DNA of 64,000 bases from Arcticibacterium sp047623945 (GTDB taxonomy: Bacteria > Bacteroidota > Bacteroidia > Cytophagales > Spirosomataceae): positions 8,362-72,361 of the forward strand of contig JBLHOT010000013.1 in the NCBI GenBank assembly GCA_047623945.1, in the 5' to 3' direction. The notes under the pieces are model-generated. The model ran no database searches. It was not told where the DNA came from and was given only the letters and a program-made list of their open reading frames with translations. Position numbers and translations under genes: made by a program. Below are positions 45,581-55,639 of this stretch, piece after piece. Position 1 is the first letter of the stretch. Every line of letters starts with the position of its first letter.

Positions 45581-48298
45581 TTACTTTTTTGTTTTTGTGG
45601 AGGCTTCTAGCTTGCCCTTCACATTTTTGGGATTATTCCTATCTAAGGTTTTTTTGTTAAATACTTTAAGTCCTAATTCTGGTCTATATCCATGGATCTC
45701 ACTGACGTCCAGCTTAATAAAAAATTCCAATATCCCTTTACTTACCACCTGGCCAGGCACTAAGATTGGAAACCCTGGAGGGTATGGAATCACAAACGAG
45801 GCCGAGACAAGTTCCTGACCAGCCTCTAGGGCGGCTAAGGTGTCTGAGAGTTTGATATACATACACTGATCTTCGTTATAGGCTAAAAAGTATGCCGCTC
45901 GTATGTCCCCACCGGGTACTCCGGGTACTGCTTGAAAAGAAGAATGAAAACTACTGAAATGTGGCAGTGGAGGCACATCTTGTGTTAGGGATATTACTTG
46001 TTCTTGAGCTATTTTAGTCTCCTCACTGTTCAAAGCAGCTTGGTCTTCTTCAAGTTGTTTAGCTATTTTGAGTAATGCTCCTATAAGGTAAGTTATAGAC
46101 CCACGTGTTGTGCCGATGTTGGTCATAAAGAGAACCGTATTTCTCGAAGTTTTATTGATCTGGATTCCAAACTGATCCATCAAATAACGGTTCTTAAATG
46201 TATCACCATCCATTCCCGTCTTACCTATGTAAAGATTGATTTTGGTGGGGTCGAGCACAAATTCATCATTGGCCCAAGCTTCTACCATGTTACTGTTTCC
46301 CGTATCCGCTTCGAAATAATGGTCGATGCCTGTTTTTCTATATTCCGCTGGTATTATATCTTTTACGGTAAGAATATCGAAATACCTCCTAAGCTTAGGA
46401 TGCTCATTCACCTTTACACGTAGTATCATGGCCATTTCAAGGCTCTTTTCTACTAATTCAAAACCCTCGAATTGTACTTGTCTACGACCGACGTCCAAGG
46501 AAGCTAAAATTTGATAATTTGGAGAAGTAGAGATATGGGTCATGTAGGCCTCATGAAATGCATCTTCCGATTTGCGTTTGAACTCCTCGTCATGAATATG
46601 AATCATGGAACCTTGCCTAAAAGAGGAAAGCGTTTTATGGGTTGATTGTGTAGAATACACTCTTAGTTTTACATGATCAGGATCAGGTAAGGCGGCTAAG
46701 GCAGGATCTTTCTTTGCCTTTAAAGCAGCGTACATCGACTTATATTCTTCGCTTTTATATTTTTTCTTGAGTTTAGCGGCATTGTACATAGCCGTGCGTT
46801 GCTTATACGTGTATGTGAAACTTGCAAAACCAAACCATGCTTCATCCCAAAGGAAAATAATATCAGGCTTGATGGCTAAAACAGCCTCCATCACTTTTTC
46901 TACATTGTATACCAAACCATCAAAAGTACAATTGGTAAGTAAAAGCATCTTTACTTTATGTAGCTTACCTGCCGCTTTCAATTGCAGCATTTTGTCTACG
47001 ATGGTTTTAGTAGAAACAGCCCCGTACATAGAATACTGTTCTAAAGAATAGGAGTCTAAATAAACGGGATAGGCACCAGCTAGCACCATACCATAGTGAT
47101 GAGATTTATGACAGTCTCTATCTACTAAAACTAAATCTTCGGGCTCTATGAGTGCTTGAACCACAATTTTGTTGGAGGCGGATGTACCATTGGTTACAAA
47201 ATAAGTATGCTCAGAACCAAAAGCCTTTGATGCCATTTCTTGGGCTTCTTTTAGTGGCCCAGTGGGTTGCAAAAGCGAGTCTAGGCCACCAGTAGTTGCA
47301 GAAGTCTCAGCCAAGAACAAGTTTCTACCATAAAAGTCTCCAAAGTCTTTAATCCACCCAGACCTAAAAACCGAGTTTCCTCTTGAGATAGGCATGGCAT
47401 GAAACACCGAAGTTGGCTTTTGACTATATTCTCTTAATGCCGTATAAAAAGGAGTTATATATCGCTCTTTTATACCTTGAATGATACTTAAATGTAGTTC
47501 TTGAATATCTTCTTTTCGATAGAAGATTCTTCTAAAATTATTTAGTGAAATATCCTCTATTTCGCTCACCGCAGTGTCTGTTACATAATAGATATCGACT
47601 TCTGGTCTTAATTCCTTAATTAAATCTCCTAAGATAACTCCTAAACCTGTCTCCGTCTCCGTCTCATAGTTATGATTGTATATCTTAGAAATGAAAGGGC
47701 TTATGAGGTTTAGTTTGTGCTTAGACTTATATGGAACACCATACTTGATCACACAAGCTTGGATGTTGTAATTAAACAAAATAGCTATCAAGGTATCTTG
47801 AAAAGTAGTTACAGTAAGTAGGTCGTAAACCAGCTTATCATTACTACCCCTCAAGTGACGAAACTTTTCTTTCTGCCTGTCTGCCTCCCTTTCAATAATA
47901 TTGTCGACCATCAAGACTTCAAAGTAGTTTTCACTACCCTCTCCAGCCATTTCTTGACCCTTCTTTTTTGTAATGTGCCTTAGTTTCTTGCCTGCCTCTC
48001 CGTCTTGATAAGACTCACTCACAAGCATTCTTATGTGGTCTGCTACGGTGTTGGCAAGAGCTGTGTATTCTTTCCTTTCAAGCGTTTGCTTGAGTACCTC
48101 AATATTTTCCTTTCCTGGAAAAGACCAGTAAGACTCTACCAAAGTAAGATCTTCTAAATCGGAAAGAACTTCAGCTTTGAATACGGTACGAAGGTCCTTC
48201 GCCTTAACTAACTTTTGAGTGCTGTTTTTTAGATGATTCCAAGTGTTTAATCTTAACTGAGAAACATTGAAACAATCTTTACTATGTTGTACGGGCAT
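45581..48298 (-). CDS. Large Orn/Lys/Arg decarboxylase-type PLP enzyme
   Basis: A 905-residue fold-type I PLP enzyme of the Orn/Lys/Arg decarboxylase group. A long N-terminal part (residues 1-290) has no recognised domain; it contains a response-regulator-like piece (LGVILGDLIKELRPEVDIYYVTD). The PLP core spans about 300-740, with the aldimine Lys at about 555 in STQSTHKTLSSFRQGSM, the aspartate in LWDEAWFGF (about 485), and NGTSASNKIVV. A C-terminal domain (about 780-905) carries YPPGFPILVPGQVV, typical of the family. It should decarboxylate a basic amino acid. 32 bases separate it from the ATP-grasp gene. Confidence 0.88.
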   Translation of the reverse strand: MPVQHSKDCFNVSQLRLNTWNHLKNSTQKLVKAKDLRTVFKAEVLSDLEDLTLVESYWSFPGKENIEVLKQTLERKEYTALANTVADHIRMLVSESYQDGEAGKKLRHITKKKGQEMAGEGSENYFEVLMVDNIIEREADRQKEKFRHLRGSNDKLVYDLLTVTTFQDTLIAILFNYNIQACVIKYGVPYKSKHKLNLISPFISKIYNHNYETETETGLGVILGDLIKELRPEVDIYYVTDTAVSEIEDISLNNFRRIFYRKEDIQELHLSIIQGIKERYITPFYTALREYSQKPTSVFHAMPISRGNSVFRSGWIKDFGDFYGRNLFLAETSATTGGLDSLLQPTGPLKEAQEMASKAFGSEHTYFVTNGTSASNKIVVQALIEPEDLVLVDRDCHKSHHYGMVLAGAYPVYLDSYSLEQYSMYGAVSTKTIVDKMLQLKAAGKLHKVKMLLLTNCTFDGLVYNVEKVMEAVLAIKPDIIFLWDEAWFGFASFTYTYKQRTAMYNAAKLKKKYKSEEYKSMYAALKAKKDPALAALPDPDHVKLRVYSTQSTHKTLSSFRQGSMIHIHDEEFKRKSEDAFHEAYMTHISTSPNYQILASLDVGRRQVQFEGFELVEKSLEMAMILRVKVNEHPKLRRYFDILTVKDIIPAEYRKTGIDHYFEADTGNSNMVEAWANDEFVLDPTKINLYIGKTGMDGDTFKNRYLMDQFGIQINKTSRNTVLFMTNIGTTRGSITYLIGALLKIAKQLEEDQAALNSEETKIAQEQVISLTQDVPPLPHFSSFHSSFQAVPGVPGGDIRAAYFLAYNEDQCMYIKLSDTLAALEAGQELVSASFVIPYPPGFPILVPGQVVSKGILEFFIKLDVSEIHGYRPELGLKVFNKKTLDRNNPKNVKGKLEASTKTKK

Positions 48299-48367
48299 GA
48301 TACATTTGGTTTATTCCTTTCACTAAGGTAGACTAGCTATTTTATGATAGACTTAACGTTAAACTTT

Positions 48368-49219
48368 TCACTTGGTATGCTTTTTTAGATCACTAAGTGT
48401 GTCCAAATAAGGTAGTTCTGCGTTTTTGTCATAAACATCAAATACGACCTTATTGTCTCTAAAACTCTTTAAAGGTTGTCCAAGTCTAAGAACTCCCAAT
48501 TCACGGCTTCTTTTTACTCTGGCAATATTAAGTTCAATCGGAATCATTTCTTCTGATGTTCCTGCTTGATAAATTATCCTGCCATCTGGCCCACAAATGA
48601 TTGAACGCCCATTACCACCATCACCAAGACCATTAATGTCCACCACAAAGCACTGTTGAATAGCTGCTGTCGCTTGCACATTTACAAGCTCAATATCTCT
48701 GTCTATTGTACCTGTAAGGGTAGGATGAATTATGACTTCTACGCCTTGAACCGCAAGTGTCCTAGAGGTCTCCGGAAACCACATGTCATAACAAATGGAA
48801 AGCCCGAATCTTCCGACATCAGGAATATCAAAAATCATAAAATCGCTGCCAGAAGTAACACCCTCCTCATAAGGGTAAAAAGGAAACATTTTATCGTAAC
48901 GACCTACTAACTCACCATCAGGGTTTATGACCATGGCAGTGTTGTATGTTTTTTCTTCTCTATTCGTAAACATTGTTCCTGGCACTAACCAAACCTTATG
49001 CTTTTTAGCCAATTTCTTGAATTCTTCCTCAATGTTGTTTGGGATAGGCATTTGATTACGAGAAAGTGGGCCAAAGGCACATAATTCACTTAAAACCACC
49101 ATTTGTACCCATGGATAAACGGACATCATAATATCCACTTTTTCTATCATCCTAGGTACGTTACTGTGAATAGCAGAAACGTGCATTTGTATGCCACCAA
49201 TGGCAAAAGTATTTTCCAT
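48368..49219 (-). CDS. Carbon-nitrogen hydrolase (nitrilase superfamily amidase)
   Basis: A 283-residue amidase. The catalytic triad is visible: Glu45 (VLSELCAFG), Lys110 (GRYDKMFPFYP) and Cys143 (SICYDMWFPE). The family includes N-carbamoylputrescine amidase and other omega-amidases. It could hydrolyse a carbamoyl- or guanidino-derived amide in the same pathway as the neighbouring decarboxylase. It sits between the aminotransferase and the decarboxylase, with 61 and 69 bases on either side. Confidence 0.87.
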   Translation of the reverse strand: MENTFAIGGIQMHVSAIHSNVPRMIEKVDIMMSVYPWVQMVVLSELCAFGPLSRNQMPIPNNIEEEFKKLAKKHKVWLVPGTMFTNREEKTYNTAMVINPDGELVGRYDKMFPFYPYEEGVTSGSDFMIFDIPDVGRFGLSICYDMWFPETSRTLAVQGVEVIIHPTLTGTIDRDIELVNVQATAAIQQCFVVDINGLGDGGNGRSIICGPDGRIIYQAGTSEEMIPIELNIARVKRSRELGVLRLGQPLKSFRDNKVVFDVYDKNAELPYLDTLSDLKKHTK

Positions 49220-49280
49220 AATATATATAATTTATTTAAATGTTAATAATCTATTTTACTAGAGTTAGATGGGAATGGCT

Positions 49281-50597
49281 TTAATTCAAGCCTTCATAAG
49301 TGATTTTTAATAATTCTTCCTCAATAATAGCTAAACCCATATTTAGTGTCTCTTCAGTAATGGTGAGCGGGCTTAGAATTCTAATGATATTTTTATTCGT
49401 TCCAGCACTCAGAATAATTAGGCCTCTAGATAGACATGCCGCTATTAATTTGCTACAGATTTCTCCGTCAGGCATTTGTGGGTTTTTGTCATACACAAAT
49501 TCAATTGCCTGCATGGCTCCTAATCCTCTTACGTCCCCTATGCTTGGGCACTTTTTCTGAAGCTCTGTAAAGCTATGATGCACGATGGCAGCCACTTTAT
49601 TAGCCTTGGCATTTAGGTCTATGTCCTCCATGTATTTTATGGTGGCCAATGAGGCGGCACAGCACACTGGGTTACCCAAATAAGTGCCACCAATGGTTCC
49701 AGGTTCTGCGGCGTCCATCATTTCTTTTTTGCCAATAACGGCACCAATTGGCATTCCTGAGCCCATAGACTTTGCCCAGGTAGAGAGGTCTGGTATAACG
49801 TCATAGTGTTCATAAGCAGACCATTTTCCTGTACGACAAAACCCAGACTGTACTTCATCAAAAATCAAAGCAATACCATTTTCATCGCAGAATTTACGTA
49901 AGCCATCTAGATATCTTTTAGGTACTGGGTTAAAACCGCCTTCACCCTGAACCACCTCAATAATTACTGCAGCGATATTAGTAGGGTCCACTAGATTCCT
50001 TGCAGAAGTATATAGCCTATCGAGTTCCAGATCGGCATACTCGTCTTCAACTAACGCTTTACCATTCCTATAAAAATTAGGGTAGGGTAGGCGATAAACC
50101 TCTGGAGCAAAAGGCCCGCAATTCTTCTTATAGTCTATTTTAGAAGTGAGCGTCATGGCCATCATAGAGCGACCATGAAAGGAATCTGTATAACATAAGA
50201 TGGCTTGACGTTTTGTCGCTTGTCTCGCTATTTTTATGGCATTTTCTACGGCTTCTGCTCCAGTATTTGTGAGCATGGCTTTGGTCTCTTTGCCATGTGG
50301 GAATAAAGACACCAATTTTTCACAAAGCTCCACATAACCTTCATAAGCAGAAATATGGAAACAAGAGTGTATGAGTTTTTCGGCTTGTGCTTTAATGGCC
50401 TCAACCACGGGAGGCGGGCAGTGTCCTGCATTTACTACACCTATTCCTCCAGCAAAGTCTATGTAAGATTCTCCATCATAGTTTGTAATAGTACTGTTTT
50501 TTGCAGATTTGGCTGTAGTTCTAATGAATGTGCCAACGCCGTTTGAAACGACTTCTTCACGACGATCAAAAAGTTGATCAGCTTTTGTTTTTAACAT
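49281..50597 (-). CDS. Class III (4-aminobutyrate-type) aminotransferase
   Basis: A 438-residue omega-aminotransferase of the GABA/ornithine type. Seen: the cofactor region LTNTGAEAVENAIKIARQATKR, SFHGRSMMAMTLTSK, LIFDEVQSGFCRTGKW, and the PLP lysine in TWAKSMGSGMPIGAV. It probably moves the terminal amino group of an omega-amino acid or a diamine to 2-oxoglutarate, giving an aldehyde for the dehydrogenase at 41698. It is the first gene of the six-gene block, and 548 bases upstream hold no other gene. Confidence 0.92.
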   Translation of the reverse strand: MLKTKADQLFDRREEVVSNGVGTFIRTTAKSAKNSTITNYDGESYIDFAGGIGVVNAGHCPPPVVEAIKAQAEKLIHSCFHISAYEGYVELCEKLVSLFPHGKETKAMLTNTGAEAVENAIKIARQATKRQAILCYTDSFHGRSMMAMTLTSKIDYKKNCGPFAPEVYRLPYPNFYRNGKALVEDEYADLELDRLYTSARNLVDPTNIAAVIIEVVQGEGGFNPVPKRYLDGLRKFCDENGIALIFDEVQSGFCRTGKWSAYEHYDVIPDLSTWAKSMGSGMPIGAVIGKKEMMDAAEPGTIGGTYLGNPVCCAASLATIKYMEDIDLNAKANKVAAIVHHSFTELQKKCPSIGDVRGLGAMQAIEFVYDKNPQMPDGEICSKLIAACLSRGLIILSAGTNKNIIRILSPLTITEETLNMGLAIIEEELLKITYEGLN

Positions 50598-51082
50598 AGA
50601 TTATAATAAGTGTAAAACGAAAAAAGGTGTAGGCCTTAAGGAGCCATTACTACAAAAAATATATAAATAGACCTGAATCGGGTAAGACTGGAATATTCCC
50701 AAACTTGAAAAAGCACCTTTTAGAAGGTCATTTGGTTCGGCTTAGATAGTGAAAGTTAGAATCAATAACTAAAGTTTATGGAGTATGATAATAAACATCA
50801 AAGATATGACTAAACCTAAAAAGGTAAGATATTTTTTTTGCATAAAAAATTTATAAAATTTCAGCCTCCTTCTTTTCAATTAATCTAAAAAGCAGTGTTG
50901 ATCTTTCAAAAACTTTGGAGTATTCTGATAATGTATGGTTTATATGAATATCGTTGCCTGAGTTCTGCCTGCAGAAAAGTTTAAGAATTCAGCTTCTGGA
51001 ATAGCGATAATGATGTAGGACAGCATTGACCATTTGTGATATTGTGCTAAAGCTTGGGATGGCCTTTCTGGATGGCTATAAA
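50598..51082 (-). promoter_or_regulatory. Leader region of the six-gene cluster, with a possible -7 box
   Basis: No gene is seen between the aminotransferase start and the terminator at 51083. A TATCTTTG box on the minus strand (50799-50806) matches TAnnTTTG and would give a leader of about 195 bases. No -33 TTG is obvious. The rest is AT-rich, with no known riboswitch motif. Confidence 0.4.
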
Positions 51083-51122
51083 CAACAGACACCTTTTCCA
51101 GAATGGAGAAAGGTGTCTGTTG
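51083..51122 (-). terminator. Strong hairpin terminator after the phosphoesterase gene
   Basis: A perfect 14-bp inverted repeat, CAACAGACACCTTT (51083-51096) and AAAGGTGTCTGTTG (51109-51122), 23 bases after the phosphoesterase stop. The flanking T tract is weak, but the stem is very stable. Confidence 0.75.
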
Positions 51123-51145
51123 GTATGGAGTAATAAAACGCCGGC

Positions 51146-52735
51146 TTATTCAGCCGTGTCGAAAGATTTGGTTTCAGACCAGTCGCTCCAATTAAGACTT
51201 TGGTCTCTATATCTTACTCGCCAGAAATATTTTTTATTTGGGCTAAGCCTCTTCGTTTTTTCGTCTGTTAAGTCATCATTTTTTTGACGATTTTCAAAAT
51301 AATACCAGTTTTCAGATTGCTTCCAGCTATCAAATAGGGGGTTTTCGAAGTTTTCGTTTTCTGCCACTTGCCAGTTGGAAGCCGCATGAGTTGCGGTTTT
51401 AAAGGTGCTTTTAAAAGGGCTTGCTTTTAGTAATGCTCCTGGAATGGCTACGATCTCGTTGTCTGGAGATAGAGCTATAGGAGCAGATGGTTTTCTTTCT
51501 TTTTTATAGATTGTTATTTGGTCGGTTTTTTCATTGTCTCTTAAGATATTTTCATTTCCTCTACTAATTCTTTTGATTGTGAATTTTGGATTTTCTTTAT
51601 CTCCGTCTACTTCCACCATCACAAAGCCATATTCGTCTTGAGTTACGGTGAACTCATCATAATCACGACCTTCAAACTCTCCCCAATTGTCAATGGCTCC
51701 GCCTGCGGAGGCTACGTTTATCCAAAGGTGTTTGTGTTCTTTGGACTGTCCTCTAGAATATCCATGCGTATGCCCAAAAAAGTGAATGCTTGGTTTACCT
51801 GTTTTGGTCGAAAAGTCTTCTAACATTTTAACCACTTTACCACTGAAAGCCTCTTCTCCAGGAATCCAAAGCTCAGACTTGAATGGATGATGCAGCTGGG
51901 CAAAAACAAAGTCAACGGCGTCGTTTTTGGCAGTTTCTTCCAATAGTTTCTGAAGCCATTTATATTGTTCAGGGCTATCTTTGTAGCCATCATTAGAGTT
52001 TAAACCTATTATTCTTGTATTTCCGTAATCTTTAAACCACCAGTGTTCGGCATAGCTAGGGGACCCATTTTCTGGGAGACTAAAATATTTGAAATAGAAA
52101 GTGGAGTTTCTTTCATGATTTCCTAAAACAGGGTATACGGGAACTTCAGAAAATAGCTTTTCAGCAGGGTTAAAGAAATCATTTTTCCATTCTTCGTATT
52201 CTGTACCATTATCTACGAGGTCGCCAGGTATTAAAACCATGGCGAGGTTATTTGGTAACGTTGCATTGAACTCCTTACGGAGGTATTGAATAATGCCATC
52301 GTTTACTACTTCCAAAAACTTATCGGGGTTATTACTATCTTTCTGCATGTCGCTCATGGCTATAATATTGAAAGACTCATTGTCCGATGGGAAGGGAGGA
52401 GTTTTGAATTGGTATATGTCAGAGACTAATTCCCCGGTTTTTACTCTATAATAGTATTCTGTAAAACGCTTCAATTCCTTTAGTTTGACTTCATGAATTC
52501 TAGAGTGACTAAAGTTTACATCGAAGGCTATTCCAGTAGCTTTGTGACCTAATGTAGCAGTGGTTCCGTATTCCACTATGCTCTGATCACCGTAAGTAGT
52601 TTCCCACATAATTTTTATGGAATTGGGTTCTGCATCTTGTAAGTAAGGGTTTACTAGAAATTCAGAAATGGGAGCCTGTGAAATCCCTAAATGAGGTAAC
52701 AGGAGAAGAAGAATAAAAAGGCTTTTTGATTTCAT
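51146..52735 (-). CDS. Secreted calcineurin-like phosphoesterase with N-terminal Fn3-like domain
   Basis: A 529-residue exported metallophosphoesterase of the purple-acid-phosphatase type. Signal peptide cut after about LGISQ (residue 20). An Fn3-like domain covers about 25-110 (IKIMWETTYGDQSIVEYGT). The metal-site motifs are MSDMQ, IPGDLVDNGTEYEEW, LGNHE, and FFGHTHGYSRG. The C-terminal 110 residues contain a second beta-domain (ALSPDNEIVAIPG ... KKYFWRVRYRDQSLNWSDW). Likely a phosphatase or nuclease acting outside the cell. It is 121 bases after the ATPase gene. Confidence 0.88.
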   Translation of the reverse strand: MKSKSLFILLLLLPHLGISQAPISEFLVNPYLQDAEPNSIKIMWETTYGDQSIVEYGTTATLGHKATGIAFDVNFSHSRIHEVKLKELKRFTEYYYRVKTGELVSDIYQFKTPPFPSDNESFNIIAMSDMQKDSNNPDKFLEVVNDGIIQYLRKEFNATLPNNLAMVLIPGDLVDNGTEYEEWKNDFFNPAEKLFSEVPVYPVLGNHERNSTFYFKYFSLPENGSPSYAEHWWFKDYGNTRIIGLNSNDGYKDSPEQYKWLQKLLEETAKNDAVDFVFAQLHHPFKSELWIPGEEAFSGKVVKMLEDFSTKTGKPSIHFFGHTHGYSRGQSKEHKHLWINVASAGGAIDNWGEFEGRDYDEFTVTQDEYGFVMVEVDGDKENPKFTIKRISRGNENILRDNEKTDQITIYKKERKPSAPIALSPDNEIVAIPGALLKASPFKSTFKTATHAASNWQVAENENFENPLFDSWKQSENWYYFENRQKNDDLTDEKTKRLSPNKKYFWRVRYRDQSLNWSDWSETKSFDTAE

Positions 52736-52856
52736 AGCGGTTTTGAGTCTCTTTTATATGACTTAAAAATACGGCTTTCTTCAGCTGAGGTAAAGAAAAA
52801 TAACAATATGCCTTTAGCACTAATGAAATTTGGATTTGGAAACTAAGACGAAGAGG

Positions 52857-53654
52857 TCATAACTCCCTTAAGAACACCCCAGGATTATCCAAAAAGCTTT
52901 TTGTCAATTTATAATGCTCGGTTTCTTGATAAAGAACATTTGTAATTTTTCCATTTGAAAAATGCAGGATTTCGGCATCTGGAATCGACATTATGATGGG
53001 CGAGTGAGTAGCAATAATAAACTGGGCATCTACCTCTTTCACTTTTCGCATAATAAGAGAAATGAGAGACAGTTGTCTTTGAGGAGATAATGCGGCCTCT
53101 GGTTCATCTATGAGATAGATTCCTTTACCTGTTATTCTGGAGACAAAAAACTTGAGGAAACCTTCGCCATGGCTCATGGCATCCAAATCTTCCCCGTATC
53201 TAGAAATGAGTGCTTTCTTTTCTCCTTCCACAGCACCTAGGGCATAGCTAATATCTCCGCCCGTCCAGGTGTTTTTGATGTCGTCTACCTCTGCGTTTAG
53301 TTCGGCTATCTTTCGCTGAATATTTTTAACGAAACCAATAAAGTCTTCTGCTCTAAGAAAGAAGCCGCTGGATGATCTTTGTTGCTGGCGGATACTCAAA
53401 TACTTGCCAAGTTTTCGGGCAGACTCTAATGAAGGGTCCAAATCTACACTCGCTGTACCAGCTGCCGGAAGGTTTAGTTTAAAAGCAAGAGCCTCTAAAA
53501 TAGTAGATTTACCAGCTCCATTCTCACCGACAAAAAACGTAATATTCTTCTGGAACAGGATTGGTTCCAGTTCCTTAATAAGAGGTAAACAAAAAGGAAA
53601 TTCTTCCGAATCTTCGGGTAGGTTTCTAATACTTACAGACTGTAAGTTTGGCAT
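52857..53654 (-). CDS. AAA/ABC-type ATPase of unknown function
   Basis: A 265-residue ATPase of the AAA_21/RecF-like group. Seen: Walker A GENGAGKSTILEALAF, the signature-like DAMSHGEGFLKFF, and Walker B with ABC-type YLIDEPEAALSP followed by FIIATHSPIIM (switch histidine). No transmembrane domain or partner nuclease gene is seen. It starts 1 base after dxs ends, so it is co-transcribed with dxs; this placement may be chance. Confidence 0.85.
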   Translation of the reverse strand: MPNLQSVSIRNLPEDSEEFPFCLPLIKELEPILFQKNITFFVGENGAGKSTILEALAFKLNLPAAGTASVDLDPSLESARKLGKYLSIRQQQRSSSGFFLRAEDFIGFVKNIQRKIAELNAEVDDIKNTWTGGDISYALGAVEGEKKALISRYGEDLDAMSHGEGFLKFFVSRITGKGIYLIDEPEAALSPQRQLSLISLIMRKVKEVDAQFIIATHSPIIMSIPDAEILHFSNGKITNVLYQETEHYKLTKSFLDNPGVFLREL

Positions 53655-53655
53655 T

Positions 53656-55587
53656 TTAAGCCATTGTTTTCTCAGAGGTCATTTCTAAACAAGTGGCTTT
53701 TATGCCGTTCTTGTCAAAACCGCATTCTGAATGCAATTCAGACTGCTCTCCATGCTCCACTAACCTGTCTGGTATTCCGAGGCGTCTTACCTGAGAATTA
53801 TAGCCGAGGTCCGCCATAAACTCTAAAATGGCAGATCCCATGCCGCCTTGAAGACAGCCATCTTCTACGGTAATGATTTTATTGAATTTTTGGAAGACCT
53901 CGTGAAGTAGAGCTTCGTCCAGAGGTTTTGCAAACCTCATATCATAATGAGCCACAGAAAGCCCTTCAGCACTTAATTCATTAGCTGCTGCTAAAGCAAA
54001 ATTACCAACATGGCCTATAGTCAAGATAGCTAAATCGTTACCTGTTTTTACTTCACGTCCTTGACCTACTTCTATGAGTTTCATCGGCTGTTTCCAGTCT
54101 ACCATCACGCCATTTCCTCTTGGATAGCGAATAGTAAAGGCTTCATGGCCAGACTGAATTTTCTCAGATTGAGCTGTAAACATGAGGTTTCTTAGCTCTT
54201 CTTCGTTCATAGGAGCAGATACTATCATGTTTGGGATACATCGCATAAATGCAATGTCATAGGCTCCATGATGTGTTGGGCCGTCTGCTCCAGCAAAACC
54301 TGCTCTGTCTAAACAGAATATAACGGGAAGCTTCTGCAGGCATACATCATGAATGACTTGGTCATAAGCACGCTGCATGAAAGTGGAGTATATATTACAA
54401 AAAACGGTGAGTCCTTTAGTGGCCATTCCTGCCGAAAAAGTCACCGCGTGCTGTTCTGCAATAGCCACATCAAAAGCTCTGTCTGGCATGGCTTCCATCA
54501 TAATATTCATAGAAGAGCCAGATGGCATGGCGGGTGTTACTCCCACAATACTCTCGTTAGATTCAGCTAATTCTACAATGGTTTTGCCAAAAACAGTTTG
54601 GTATTTTGGTGGTTGAGAAAGGGGAGAAGTAGATTGTTTTATTTCACCTGTTAACTTATCAAAGAGACCTGGAGCATGCCACTTCGTTTGGTCTTTTTCT
54701 GCAGGTTCATAGCCCTTTCCTTTCTTCGTGATGCAGTGTAATATTTTAGGGCCCGGTATGTTCTTAAGGTCTTCCATAACAGCCACTAAGTGGTCAATGT
54801 CATGGCCGTCAATCGGGCCAAAATATCTTAGGTTTAGTGCTTCAAAAAAATTGCTATTCCCCAATACTGCCCCTTTCATGGCGTTTTCTATCTTGGAAAC
54901 AATGTCTCTGGCACTTTTCCCAAAGTGGCTCATTTTGCCCAATAAATTCCAAACCTCGTCTTTTACCTTATTATAAGATTTAGACGTAGTTATGTCTGTC
55001 AAATATTCTCTTAGAGCTCCCACATTGGGATCAATTGACATACAGTTGTCATTGAGAATAATGAGAATATTAGCATCTTTTAAAGAACCAGCATGGTTCA
55101 TGCCTTCAAAGGCCAAACCGGCGGTCAAAGCTCCATCTCCTATTACTGCTATGTGTTGAGCGTTTTTATCTCCATTATGTCTAGAGCCCACAGCCATACC
55201 AAGAGCTGCAGAGATGGAAGTGGAAGAGTGGCCTACACCAAAGGCATCGTACTTGCTTTCTGATATTTTTGGGAAGCCTGACAGGCCGCCATAAACTCTA
55301 TTGGAGTAAAAAGCTTCTCGCCTTTCTGTTAAAATCTTATGTCCGTATGCTTGGTGGCCTACATCCCAAACGAGTTTATCGTCTGGAGTATTGAAAACGT
55401 AGTGAAGAGCAGCGGTGAGTTCTACCACCCCCAGACTGGCACCAAAATGCCCACCATGAATAGAGACTGTGTCTATGATATATTGGCGAAGCTCATCACA
55501 GAGCTGCGGCAGTTGGTCCTTGCTAAGTTTTCTTAACTCTTCAGGGCTGTTTATATCCTTTAATAACTTACCTGGCTCAATAAACAT
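53656..55587 (-). CDS. dxs: 1-deoxy-D-xylulose-5-phosphate synthase
   Basis: First enzyme of the MEP isoprenoid pathway; joins pyruvate and glyceraldehyde-3-phosphate using thiamine diphosphate. The 643 residues show the ThDP-binding VIGDGALTAGLAFEGMN, NDNCMSIDPNVGAL, the transketolase central domain with GMATKGLTVFCNIYSTFMQRAYDQV, and FAGADGPTHHGAYD. The region is usual in length. A -7 box (TAACTTTG on the minus strand, 55640-55647) lies upstream. Confidence 0.97.
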   Translation of the reverse strand: MFIEPGKLLKDINSPEELRKLSKDQLPQLCDELRQYIIDTVSIHGGHFGASLGVVELTAALHYVFNTPDDKLVWDVGHQAYGHKILTERREAFYSNRVYGGLSGFPKISESKYDAFGVGHSSTSISAALGMAVGSRHNGDKNAQHIAVIGDGALTAGLAFEGMNHAGSLKDANILIILNDNCMSIDPNVGALREYLTDITTSKSYNKVKDEVWNLLGKMSHFGKSARDIVSKIENAMKGAVLGNSNFFEALNLRYFGPIDGHDIDHLVAVMEDLKNIPGPKILHCITKKGKGYEPAEKDQTKWHAPGLFDKLTGEIKQSTSPLSQPPKYQTVFGKTIVELAESNESIVGVTPAMPSGSSMNIMMEAMPDRAFDVAIAEQHAVTFSAGMATKGLTVFCNIYSTFMQRAYDQVIHDVCLQKLPVIFCLDRAGFAGADGPTHHGAYDIAFMRCIPNMIVSAPMNEEELRNLMFTAQSEKIQSGHEAFTIRYPRGNGVMVDWKQPMKLIEVGQGREVKTGNDLAILTIGHVGNFALAAANELSAEGLSVAHYDMRFAKPLDEALLHEVFQKFNKIITVEDGCLQGGMGSAILEFMADLGYNSQVRRLGIPDRLVEHGEQSELHSECGFDKNGIKATCLEMTSEKTMA

Positions 55588-55639
55588 AAGGGTTTTTTTT
55601 CTGTAAGAATGCCTTTCATTTTCACTTTCGAATGTGATA

